Positions 1-12,200 of a stretch of DNA of 64,000 nucleotides are shown here, in pieces. Made by a program: the position numbers and the translations under genes. The notes below the pieces were generated by a model. That model was given only the letters and a program-made list of their open reading frames with translations. It ran no database searches and was not told the origin of the DNA. The DNA lies in NCBI GenBank assembly GCA_036852015.1, contig JAANDG010000030.1, positions 62,001 through 126,000 on the forward strand, given 5' to 3'. Within the stretch, counting starts at the first letter, position 1; each line of letters starts with the position of its first letter. The stretch is from Pelodera strongyloides (lineage: Eukaryota; Nematoda; Chromadorea; Rhabditida; Rhabditidae).

Positions 1-1228
1 GGATATTAGTAGACTCAGCCTGGAAGCGTGCCTTTATTTAAGATTATCACTCTATTGATTCAGGGTTTGGGTGCAATTTTGGCTATTGATTGACTTGTAA
101 TTGTATTATTATTGATTATTTTTATTATTATTATTGATCGAGATCGAATCGATAATTGATTGTTTTCCCTGGCTAAAGTAGGCAATCAAATATTACCTAA
201 CAACCCGATACAGCGATACATTGGCGTGCATGCCGCGAGATAACTGCGTTCAAAATGCACGCGGATTTCACGCCGCTTGCACCTTTTTTTTCGCTTTGTG
301 CCGCTCGCAACTTTTACGTAGCGCTTTCGCGTTTTTGACACATTTCCTTCTAATTGAAAAAAATTACTTCCTGCTCAAAGACAAGTTGTATGCTCGTTCC
401 TCCTTAATTAGCGCGTGGCTAATTTGTTATTACCCAATTAGGTGTATGTCTAAATTAATGGAATGTTTAATGAACAACTTACAATTAGTCCGTTCTACAT
501 AGCTTTTTCTTTCAACATAGGGATCGGAGTGCGTAAATTACTTAGCGGCAAAGCCACCAAAAAAATTTTCCAGTTTTTTTTCCTGTAGTAAACGGATGAA
601 CCTACAGGAGATATCTATCCGTTTTTAGGTAAGTTTTTAGCAAATCAAGAGCCGAGCGAATGTACCGCAGCTTATGCTTTACTTATACATTGCACACACA
701 GCATGAGATTATGAACTATTCTCCGTTATATACTAAAAGGCGGGACCATTTGGTGACGGTTCCCTGGTTGTTTCCTGTCTTTTTTAACCATATCGTGACC
801 TAGTTTTCTTGACAACCGTCGTAAACTGGTCACCACCTGGTCACCAAATGGTCAGTACCAAATGTTTTTTTTCGGTGAAAACCATTTGATTTTTCTGTGG
901 TCTGGGCTGGGAAATTATTTAGCTTTCCTATGTATGAGTCATAGAGTAATTAATATTTATTAAAACAAGATCACTTGACAAAGGTAAAGAAAATTATGAA
1001 TGCAAAATATAATTACTACGTACTTGTTTTGTATTCCAGGGTAAAAACAGTGCGCGTCACATGGACATGTTTATGCTTTTTTTCAGGTACAACCTCTGAA
1101 GCATATTAGCTGTTTTTGTTCATTCTATTTTCTATTTTCGCTACAGTAAATAGTAATTGAATTCTGTGAACTGTGAATCCTTTTTTGTAAGAACTCACCA
1201 CTTTAATCAAATTACACATATAATAGTA

Positions 1229-1414
1229 TTAAAGCGATGCAATGTCCGGTTTTAGAACCGTTTGTTGGAGGAGTTGGTCCACTGCATTCCCATATGTTAT
1301 ATGCAAATTTTAGACTAAACAATCGTGAAGTAGCGCGCATTTATTTGCACGGCATAGGGCATAGGCTGCAGCGTCCAAAATACGGTTCAAAAACCGCATG
1401 ATATACCGCTTTAA
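1229..1414. repeat. MITE-like element, family E
   Basis: The ends are TTAAAGCGATGC and ATATACCGCTTTAA, imperfect terminal inverted repeats. The interior carries 'gttttagaaccg' and 'cggttcaaaaaccg', which pair. Relatives lie at 36166, 38184 and 47411, with degraded ones near 17791 and 22530. Confidence 0.6.
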
Positions 1415-1618
1415 TGTATCTTTATAGTTCGCGTGAAACTATGTTATGGTGTTGTCCCTATGCGTACCATGTACATATTTATATGCACATATTTTTACAC
1501 TCTTATTTATTTTTCACAGATCGCAGCGATCACAGGTTCAGACCCATCAAACAGGATGTTGTGTAAAATCTGAACAAGGTACCCTTCCCATTAAACTAAA
1601 CCTCTCAAATCTCGTTTA

Positions 1619-1768
1619 TGGGGTTTCCAAGTATCCCAAAAAATCGGTGTGATTCTGTCATTACCACCGTATTTCTGCACGAAACTTGCATATACAATAT
1701 GAACAATTTAAAAAATTCTCGTGTAGTTCCAAGATACGGTAAATTTTCACCATACTTGGAAACCCCAT
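1619..1768. repeat. MITE-like element, family C
   Basis: A palindrome bounded by 'tggggtttccaag' and 'cttggaaacccca'. It shares the internal block 'gtatttctgcacgaaact' with copies at 4143, 18162 and 46058 and a degraded copy at about 2210-2350. There is no coding capacity, so it must be non-autonomous if mobile. Confidence 0.7.
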
Positions 1769-2209
1769 TATAATCAGTCACCTAATTGTAGTGTACGGAA
1801 TAATACGTTCGCTACATTCACTATATGCTAATTATAGTCAATTGCGTCGTGAAAAAGATCCAATTACGTCTGATGAATATTTCATCGTTGTGCATGTGCA
1901 TAGTAGTGTAGAGTTCTTTGTCCGCGTGATGAGAATGAGAATATAATATTTATTACTTACACCTTACCTTACACACCGAAAACCGTGTGTGTATGTATGA
2001 TATACAAGACAACTGTGAATTGATAAAAGCTTCTAGGCGTCTAGGACTATGTAACATTCGTAAATAAACTAAATAAAAAAAAACTAAACTAAAAATCTCT
2101 TGTTCCGATGCTAAAGTTTTTCGGAATTAAAGTAACTAAGAAAACTAAAGTTCTAAGTAAACTGAGGTTTTCGGTTTGGTGTAGGTTGTTGGGTTTTATT
2201 TTTTGTGTT

Positions 2210-2350
2210 ATGAGGTTTTCAATTCAAATATCCCAAAAAATCGGTGTGATTCTGTAAATACGTATTTCTGTACGAAACATATTATATGGAAAAAAAAATA
2301 TTCTCGTGTAGTTCTAAAATAAGGTGAATTTTCAGCATGAAACCCCCATC
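2210..2350. repeat. Degraded family C MITE copy
   Basis: It shares 'tatcccaaaaaatcggtgtg' and 'ctcgtgtagttc' with the family C element at 1619, but both ends are eroded. Confidence 0.5.
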
Positions 2351-2785
2351 AGACATCTTGTTTTTGCAATATAACATGACTATAGTCCTAAAATATCCTT
2401 ATCCTACATACAACGGTTTCGATGTTAGCTTCCCTTTATTCTTCTTACAATTTTTTTTCGCTTAAAACACTTAGATGTTCTTTTTCGCAATTAACTTATA
2501 TTTTCAAAAACGTTTTCTACAAACTCTTCTTTCAATTTCAATTTGGAAAACGGCGAAATTTCTCCCACACATATCATTCAATATTTACGCTTGAATGCAT
2601 TTTTGAATAATTGAAGTTCGTTTTTCCATTTCATACGTTTTTTGTTACTCAACGTCTTGTGAGCAGTTTGCCGTATTTTTTTAATTATTCTTTCTTTATT
2701 TAACTCTGCACAATGTTGTAAGTGACTTTTTCAAAGACATGCTTGATCACTGATTTTAACGCTTGTGGTTATCAGTTTTCACATC

Positions 2786-2808
2786 AAGCCTAAGCCTAAG
2801 CCTAAGCG
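2786..2808. repeat. Interstitial telomere-type repeat
   Basis: Just under four units of CCTAAG/GCCTAA, the complement of TTAGGC, the nematode telomere repeat. A three-unit tract lies at 21695 and a degenerate one near 31687. Confidence 0.75.
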
Positions 2809-3869
2809 AACTGACATCTTTGGCACACAACTGGCACATACGCTAGGCGCTGCACCGCTGTGGCGGTCAACCTTTTTAGGGCGGTGGTGCGCAAGATGTA
2901 AACATTGGTAGCTGGGTAACGCAAATAGGCTTCCCGACAAGGTTGGGCACCGGGAGGCCTAAAGTTGGCCCAGCTGTCCTGCCCTGCATGGCACCGTACC
3001 GTTTCCGCGTATTCAGATGATATTACGAGGTGCACATTCTTATCTATGACTATATATTGTTTTTTGGTAGTATTTGGTAGTATTAACAGTCTTAACGTAC
3101 ATATAAGCTGCACAGATTCTCAGCAGAGTAGTACGACTAAATCCAGATGACAAACGCTCAAAGCCCTCGGGCTAAAGGGAAATTATTTTCTTTTGTAAGC
3201 AGGGTTTTCGTAAAAATCCTACTTTGTAAGTTATTTATGCAACTTTTCTTGGTATTCTTCTTATATTACTTTTGTGCGGGATTATTACGTTTCGCATGGG
3301 TAGCAAGACATTATTTAAAACATTATTGAAAACCCCATAAAGATAAAGATAAACATTGCAAAATTTTATTTAAAGGTATGGATACTCAGTATAGGCATAG
3401 GGATTCACTTCCACATTTAGCTTTATGAAATCCTGCAAAAGGTTTGACATTTAAACGGAAGCAGTCACCAAAGTTCAACTTTTTGCCTCGAGTATACTTA
3501 TATGTAGGAAAGAATAGAAAAAAAGAAAAAATATTTGGTTTTGAGTATTTCTCTCATTCTTTCCTAGATATAAGTAGTATACTCGAGGCAAAAAGTCGAA
3601 TTAGTAGTGACTGGGACCCTTTAAAGTATTTAGAAAGGTTTATCTCGTTATATGAAAAAGCCTTTGCGCACGGGTTTTTTAAGTAATAAGTTAATATTTA
3701 GTAATAATATTACATTAGAAAACGCTCGCGAACCATCCGAATAATTTGCGGCAACCGATAAAAAAGTTTAAAGGGACAGACATGCGGGACGTCGCCTAGA
3801 CCTAGAGTACAGAAAACGTGACGTGTTGTCTGGTTGTATGTAGACCAATAAAGTGTTTCAAAAGTACAA

Positions 3870-4061
3870 TCAGCCTAAACAGTATTGTACCTACTTTGGG
3901 AAATTGCATATGATAAGCGTATCCTATGTATCCTATGCAATCCGGAAGCTTCGGACGGGCATCAAAAATTTGCATATTATCCATAGGAACATAGGATATG
4001 CGTATCGTAGGCAAATAGAAATTTCCCAAAGTAGGTACAATACTGCTTTAAAGTAGGCTGA
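3870..4061. repeat. MITE-like palindrome, family A2
   Basis: The arms are 'attgtacctactttgggaaa' and its complement, around an interior with 'ttgcatatgataagcgtatc'. A close relative lies at 46928. The interior resembles family A (12608, 35629, 63234), so the two are probably sub-families. Confidence 0.65.
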
Positions 4062-4142
4062 ATTTTTGGATTCAAAACTATTTTCCGGGAAGTAAAAATA
4101 GATCGTTTCGTGTGTCTGTTGTGCATTAGTGCAGTTATGGTT

Positions 4143-4295
4143 ATGGGGTTTCCAAGAATGGTGAAAATCTACCGTATTTTGGAGCTACACGATAATGTTT
4201 TTTAATTGTTCATATTATATATGCAAGTTTCATGCAGAAACACGGTAGTATTGACAGAACCACTCCGAATTTTTGGGATACTTGGAAACCCCATA
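4143..4295. repeat. MITE-like element, family C
   Basis: The ends are 'atggggtttccaag' and 'cttggaaaccccat', with the same interior as the copy at 1619 read in the opposite direction. Confidence 0.7.
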
Positions 4296-5431
4296 ATACT
4301 CTGATTTGCGCAATTCATTTAAGTTTCTTTTAAAACTCGCTCGATTACGAAACTCTACTCTAAATTGTACTGATTCTAAATTATTAAAAAATGTTTTACA
4401 GAAATTATTACAAAATTGCATTTGTTCTTATTATCTGGCCCAATTAGCACCTGCATTTTCTGTCGCACTATACTTTACAAATTGTACTTTTGAACAATTT
4501 TGTAGTTTTTTTCCAATTACATTTCTTGGTAGGAATTACGTAGTGTAGTTCCTGTTATGCGGTGAATTTTGAGTTCATTTTCACCACAAAAATTTTTGAA
4601 CTTTTCTGGTCTATTACACAGCAATTGAGCTAATTAGTAAGGAAAAGTTGTTATGATAATAATTATTATAGTGTTATAAGTGGGTCATTATATATTCAGT
4701 TAGTTGAGCTTGCTCTACCCGGCATTTATCCCATTTTGTTTCTCTAATTAGTAGCAGAATTATTCACTTCAGCAAGTAAAACGTCTTGATTTTTTATTTG
4801 AAACAATTCAAGCATGAAGTTTCTACTGACGTAATGTGGGTCTTTAATTAGTTATTTTTTCTGTATTTGATACTAATTTGATTAATTATTTTTGCGTCAC
4901 ATATTCCCTTCTGCGCGAACTCACTATTACGCGTATATACTTATGCCATACCATATTGGTATTCAAACGGAGGAATCCAATTGGTCCCAGTTGTGATTTT
5001 TTCGTGGGCCAACCCATTTGGTGACCACTTGGAGACTTTCTGGTGACCAAGTTTTTCTTGAGAACCATCGTCAGCTGGCGGTCATAACTACGGTACTTTC
5101 ACACTTTTCCTTGAATAGTACTGTACCTAACTATAATGAGTTGTATGTAATTTCGACCTTTTCAAGTCTAAGCATATTATCAGTGCTTTATTTGCTCAAA
5201 GTGTAAAAAGTGCCGGAATATAACGTAAGGGGGGGCCTCACGGAAAAATGCCCCGCCAAGTTTAAAACAGTTGTTGTCTACGGCAGCTCTTTTGTGTATC
5301 TCTTTTATGTGTTGATGTGATACAATATCGGATGTAGCATCTCTCGGAAAAATAGCTCTCAAGCTCAATTTCGTTTAGTAGTATTTTTATTTTTACTACT
5401 ATTTTCTTTGAAAATAGTTTATTAGATTTTT

Positions 5432-5570
5432 TTAAAGCGAAATACCGGCCGGTTTTTAAAACACCGAGTTCACTATCATTAATATAATATTTATTACGCA
5501 CACATTTTATTATATTATATATTATATAGTGAACTCGGTGTTTTAAAAATCGGCCGGTATTCATTAAATG
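5432..5570. repeat. MITE-like element, family B (short)
   Basis: Starts TTTAAAGCGAAATACCGGCC and ends with the inverted 'cggccggtattcattaaa'. It is shorter than other family B copies because the centre is an AT-rich block. The arms 'aaaacaccgagttcacta' pair. Confidence 0.6.
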
Positions 5571-6224
5571 GTGATCTGAACTATTTTTAGAACTATTTTG
5601 ACAACAAACATCATACAGTAAACAAACTTATTTTTTTTCTCATGAATTATATCGTGTAATTAGGAGATAATCTATTGTGCTCTACTTAATGTACTGTACT
5701 GTCAATTTGAAAACATGCAATTTGTTTTGATTTGCTTTTTACTGTATAGTTGTTGACTATAATCCATTTTTTTATATTTATAATTATAACTGCCTTGAGC
5801 TTAGCCTTTATATAAGAAGGGATCTGTTTATTAAAAAAAGTCTGATTATGAGCTCTTATGCTCAAATAATCATCTTATAAAATTTTTCCATACGCACATA
5901 ATCACAGGACATGTAGCAGAATTATACCAGAATTATAAAGGGATACTGAATTTTTTGTTAGTGTTTCTCTACTTCAATCTCTATGTGTACACTACCTTCT
6001 CTGTCATTTTTCATTTACCGATTTACTTTGCATAAAAATCTCGCAGTATTTGCGCAGTGATTTGCATACACTAAATCGGAATATAGCGTCCAGCATACGT
6101 GCATACGTTCGAGAGCCGGCTATCATGCGGCTTTAAAACACGACTTTATATTTTATATGAACCTAATCGATTACAATTTCAGAAAACCAGAATAAGCTAG
6201 TAATCAATAAATTACTCAATAAAA

Positions 6225-6298
6225 ATGGGAAATGCCAAATCAGCAGAGGTAAAGGATAAAGAGGAGAGGCCAGAGAAGACACAGTCGACCAGAGAGAG
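6225..6298 (+). CDS. Globin exon 1 (N-terminal anchor)
   Basis: Encodes MGNAKSAEVKDKEERPEK and a few more charged residues. Gly2 followed by Ser6 fits the N-myristoyltransferase consensus. Ends in phase 2 at AG|GTATCG. Confidence 0.85.
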
Positions 6299-9200
6299 GT
6301 ATCGATTGACTTTAATTTGAATATGCGGATTTATCGATTTATTGATTGTTTTATTGATTAGGCCTTTTGAAGGGTATGGCCCGCGGTTTGTGAAATGCAT
6401 ACTGTCAGAATTAAACACAAGTTCAGTACAGTACATGTGAATGCATTTGCCGGGGATACTTTATAAACCACGTGCCATACAGCTTTGAACGTTGAGCTGT
6501 CACAGTACTATTCCCTTTGCAGGAAACCAAAAATATCGGCCCCAGATGGCCGGTCACAGACGGTAAACGGGAAGACGCGCTCGATCCACAGTGCCAGGTA
6601 CGGTAGATAGTTTATTTTTATTTTTTATATATACCTCTTTATTCAAATCAATGCAATTTAACACACAAACAATGGCAAGAAAAGAGATATACACACAGGC
6701 TAGGCACGTTTAAGAGGCCCAGCTACTCACGCGGTGCGATCGTTTTTCTTATAGAATTAATCGTAAAATGTTTGTTATGGTTCGATAAGTTACTTGAATT
6801 TTTAAGATATAAGGGTCTATTTACTTTTTTTGGGATATTTCTGCAAGATGTTTTTGTTTCCATTATTGCCCAATTGACTTCTTTGCTTGTTGCAAAGGTT
6901 GCCATAACGCTAGCACCTTGTCCAGAGCTTTTAGCTAAAACTTTCATGAGTGTCAAGTGTCAATTGTCCATGCCAACCAATAGTGCAAACCGATAAATCT
7001 TGTGGGAGATGATTAACTGGAGCCTGTTAGGTGCAGCCTACCACTGACTGTTTCTTGGTATGTTAGTCATACGGTATGCTCCAATACCCGTCTGTTTGAA
7101 TTTTTAACTTTCAACATTCAAAACCAGGGATTTCCGAGTAATGTGGTCATTAAAGGAGTTATTGTCTTATTGTCTTTGGGACCAGCGACCTAACCAATCT
7201 TTTTTTTTTGCTTACTGTCTCTGTTCTCATCCCTCGTAACTCTCTCTCTCCCTCTCTTTCTCTCTCTCTCTCCGTTTCTGCTCATTTTTCGTTTAATGGT
7301 GTTAATCGTTGAATCTGTACGTATGCGTCTACAAATCGGAAAGAACAGCTGTTCTACTCGAAAATCTATTTTTCTCAGTTTTTCAACATCTTTCAACTGG
7401 TGCTTAAAAGTTGTTAGGAGAACTTCATGAACGTCGTGACCGTGTGGTTAGGACTTAGGTAGCTGGGTAAGGGTTAGAGGTCGAGGGTTTAATCCCAGGA
7501 CTAGGGAGCTGGGTAAGGGTTAGAGGCCGAGGGTTTAATCCCAGGACTAGGGAGCTGGGTAAGAGTTAGAGGTCGAGGGTTTAATCCCAGGACTAGGGAG
7601 CTGGGTAAGGGTTAGAGGTCGAGGGTTTAATCCCAGGACTAGGGAGCTGGGTAAGGGTTAGAGGTCGAGGGTTTAATCCCAGGACTAGGGAGCTGGGTAA
7701 GGGTTAGAGGTCGGGGGTTTGGTTCCCACAGCTTACACTGAAATCAGGGGGTGAAAAAGGAAGAGTATATGGATGCATTCTGCTGCTTTGCTCCTATTGT
7801 TCTTATTGCTGCAACGGTCTAGAAGCTATATTCACCAATACAATTCCCTCGGGGAAATATTCCCTGGGGAGAGAAAATGTCATTCAAATGTGAGCATCGC
7901 AGGGAAAAGACAACATTTCCCCTAGTTGAATTAAGTGGCGAATACGGCACTAAGTAAGATTTTGAGAATGTCATATATGAAGGATTTTTTTTATGAAAAT
8001 CTTATTATATAAAGGAGAAGAGTTTAGGTTTAGAAGTTTGCCACCAAATCCGCAACGAAATCCGTACTACGTTTCAAGGTTTTGGTATAAGTAGTAAACA
8101 TTTCGCAAACCAAAATAAACGAAATGAGTTTCATTACATGAATTACTGACCGTACGTTTCGGGCGTTTTACATAAGTATGCACACTTTTTTTGAAGTATT
8201 GCATGTGCAGCATTGAAATACGCCTCAGGCAGCGATAGCCGTCTGGTAACCAAATAAGTCCTAATCGTAAGTATATTTAAGGGCTTCCATGTCCAGTCAA
8301 GGCAATCGAAAACCCGTACTTGGTTCTAGTCAACGAACAATTGTGAAGTATTGCTTGGATAACGCCAAGGACGATATCGCAGGTGAATTTTTTTTAAAGG
8401 GATGAGTACCCACCCAACTTCAAGGGGATGGTCCTCCACGAAGTCACTTTTATTGCGTAACAAACAGATAGAGACTAATCATATGATCATCAATGATTTG
8501 CCTATTAACGATTTGTTGAAACATACCGAAATTTGTACAACAAATAAGCTTGGGAGTTGATCAATTGCCGCGTACCACATTTGTATTAAGGCGAAATATC
8601 GACCGGTTTTTGAAACACATCGCGTAGTCCAGCATTCGTATGCAGCTTATGCAAATGAACATAAATTAGAACAAAAAATCGAGCTAAATTCGAACTTTTC
8701 AGAACGTATAATCCGACGGGCAACCGAACGCAAGGATGACTTTAAATCTTTTGTAGAAGGATTGCAACGAGTAAGTTGATTGTTTCTATTTTCCGAGGGA
8801 AAAGTTACCAAAACCAAAGGGAAGTTTCGCTCCGTTTACTTGTCGGTACTGGAGATTCCCCCCCCCCCCCCCCCCCACCCCATTAAGGATGTATTCCATT
8901 GAATACCCAGTGGGAGACGTTACCCAGGGATTGCCCTTATTGTTAGTGGTGGGCACTGGGGACTGTTCCCCATATTGCGTTGGTGTGAAGACAGAATGAT
9001 GTATGGGAACAAATGTTATTTTTGGGGACACTTTTCTTTCTTTCACTTGAAGCGATTGAAATAAAAGATAGATACGCACTTGATCGGATAATAAATAGTC
9101 TGAAATAGACGATCGTCGATCAAGGGCGGATTTTAAAATGATCAGTTGACTAGGCCTCGATAGGGCACCGCAAAATATGTGTGGGATGGAGGGATCGAAC

Positions 9201-12200
9201 CCGTGAGATTAAATTACCTATAAAAAGTAATGGGCTGTTCGCTTGAACTGTACTGTGTTCTGAGGTCATATTCACCACTCAATTCCCTATGGGGAATACC
9301 CCGCCTTTTCTCTACGTGTCTCACTTTTGAATGTTATTTCTGTCCCCTGGGAATATTTCCCCGAGTGAATCCGAGTGGTGAATATAGCCTCAGATAGCTT
9401 CCCGGTACTCACAAGCACTAGGCAAAAACGCGTGTAGGTTAGTGGGACGTAGTATTTTGGACCCCGGTGTGCCAATCAGTCCCCATGCGCCCCCAGTTTG
9501 CTGACGTCATAGCACATCTTTATCGTTTATCTTTGGCCCCTTTTTCTCAATAGACCAAGTTGTTAATGAGTGTTTTTGGGAAGCCTCTGCTCCCCGGTTT
9601 ATTAGATACGGGCCCTAAGCTCAGGATTTAGAATTTAGGGGTAAGGTACACTTTGGTAAGAATAAATTGGTTGTTAGGGGGTGCAGCTAACTCAATCGTA
9701 CCGTAATGGTGTCAAAGTACTTATTTATTTATTTATTAAATAACACCGAGGTGTGCAGCAAATAATATGATGAAGAGAAAGCAATGTAGATATAACGAAA
9801 CCAGTTGTACTGTAGTCGATTACTGTTTGGCGGGTTTGTAACATTTAGTACCGTATTACGATCCCGACAGTTATGGTTTAGAATAATGGTTTCACTATAT
9901 TGATTTGCTATCAATATCATCTTTTGTTTGCAGCAACAACGCCAAGAGGTGTTAGACAGTCTCAAAGATTTTCTGATGCGAATAGGGGACAATTTAACCG
10001 ATTCGGAAACGATACAAACGGTAAGCGACATCTTGTTTAGAATGTAAATAAAAGTATTGATAAATTTAAACTATGCTAATTTGTAAATAGCCTTTTCGAG
10101 TTCCATGATAATTACGAACTGATTCGTGAAGGTGCGAAAGCCGAGGATATGTATATATATAGAGAGAGAGAGAGAGACAGAGAGAGAGACAGAGAGTGGG
10201 AGAAAAAAAAAGAGAGTGTCCACTAGAAATATCCATATTCAGATATCTTCGGAATTCGGTTCTGCCCATGTTGCCTACCGTCCGTTGGGTTTCAAACCCG
10301 ACTTCTTCGCCTGTACAGCTGATGCGGTCACTACAGAATGCACATTCCTTGACGCAGCCACACACGGAGCCAGTGATACGGCTGGAGCTTGGTACGTATA
10401 ATGTACTATTCGTAGGGATACTGTAACTAGACATGCGCCAGATCTGTGTAAGCACCGTGTCAGAATCGTGCTACCGTAGCTAACCATCGTATGACGTACC
10501 ATTTGTGTGATTCGCCATGCCATGTGCGAGCTCGTAGTTGTTCTTTTTTAACACACGAGAAGTATAAATGCCGCATTTCCACTATTGTTTTCTTAATTTC
10601 TTGAATTTTGGCGTTACTCAAATTGTTAAATCGTTGAACAAAAAAGGAATATTTACGTGTTCAGGTCCCAACTATCAGCATTCATCTTCTCCTCCGTACG
10701 AGACGGGTACTACGCCGAATTGCGCAAGCAGCGAAAGGTTGGCGCACTTCTGGGTTCTTTTGCGCATTTTTAGTTTCTGAAGTATCCCGTGCGGCTGGTG
10801 CAATTGCACACCAGCCTAATTTCTAATGATTTTTACTCCTAGTCCCAAGATGCGCAAGATGCAATCAAAACTAATACTATTATGTAATAATAAAGTGTAA
10901 TGTACGAAAAAAAACTCAATAAGGTTACGCTCTAGAGGAAACTACTTTAAAAAATGATTCTCTGCAATTTTTGACCTACCTACTTACTACCTACTACCCG
11001 CGTATTGTTACTTGGGCTATTTTGAACTGAAGTAGAAAAGTGTTTAGAAGTAATGCTTTAGCAATCTCTAACAAAATCCGATCTGCGCAATCCGGACATA
11101 AAAACAATCAAAGAAGTAAGGTGTTGGGAATGAAAATGAAAGGAATTATGGGAAAATAACAATTAACTTTATTTATTTATTTGTTTATTTGTTTGTTTAT
11201 TAATTAACTGCAACTAAATAAAGACAATCCCAAGACTTCCCACAATTGACAATTATAACAGTTATTTTTTGTTGTTGATCGTCTCCCTGCAATCTCTCAA
11301 GTATCATAACATGCTTTGCGCTCAAAATTGTGTACCCTATTTACCCCAATGTCAATAAGTAACAAGAAAAAAACCGCCTTGCTAATTTTCCGATTGTCTT
11401 CATATAACGCTACTTGTTTTTCTTTCTATTTTAATATATGTCCACCCCAATGGTGTTACTCATCCCGTCCGTTCAAATATATACACTCTTTCACGGAGTA
11501 TAATAAATGTTTAAAGGGATTGGATAGTCTCCTATTTCGAGATGTTACTGTTTCACCCTGCAGAATCAAAAATAAAAGTTATTTTAGAGTCGACTCAATC
11601 CCTTTAAACACGTAAACATTTATGATTTATAACCCACCGCTTTTACGAGTTTCCTTAATTAATAAAGTATTCATTTGTGTTTGCAGGTGTCTAACGCTTT
11701 CCGGAACCGACAATCTTTTGACGTTTCCACTGACGGATCCGCTACTAATGAAGATAGCAGAAGGTTAGTAGAGAAATGGGATGGGAGAATAAACTGAGCA
11801 TTAAAGCTGTATTGGACGTGGTTTTTAGATGTGCAGAAAACTACATCCCATTTGTTATATGCAATATCTGTGCCCGCAAGCTACGGTTGGGCACATAAAG
11901 GACCACAATTTGCATATAATACATGGTGTCCAGTTAGTCCTTTCACAAACCAACCACGTGTAAGAGGATGTAAGAGGATTTTTATGTTAATTTTATTTTT
12001 CTGCAATATTTTTTTTTATAAAATTATATATTTATTTATCTATCAGATTGAGCAGCTCGTTGCCAAACCCAAAATCTTGGTTACACACATCACTCGTTTT
12101 ACCAACACCTGGGCATTTCCATCTGGAAACGGAAGTAATTACTAAAAATCCGAATGATAATTATATATGTCTAATCATGCTAATTATCATGCAGTGAAGT

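Larger units (their letters stand above)
1..6182. other. Intergenic, repeat-rich
   Basis: I see no convincing exon chain here. The stretch holds several palindromic MITE-like elements (listed separately), a fragment of the 'ggtcaccaaatggtcac' repeat near 738-910 and again near 5013-5075, a palindrome around 3440-3660 (its arms share 'tatactcgaggcaaaaag' and its complement), and a short telomere-type tract at 2786. Open frames are short and mostly lie in these inverted repeats. Confidence 0.6.

Noticed and set aside
3444..3686. Small gene of 80 codons
   Set aside because: The frame lies across a palindromic element and has no splice partners or recognisable domain.
7461..7722. CRISPR array
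   Set aside because: Units are contiguous with no unique spacers, and the genome is eukaryotic.
10066..10523. Minus-strand Cys-rich frames opposite globin exons
   Set aside because: They are shadows of globin exon 6, whose plus-strand reading gives a clear F and G helix and fits the frame on both sides.
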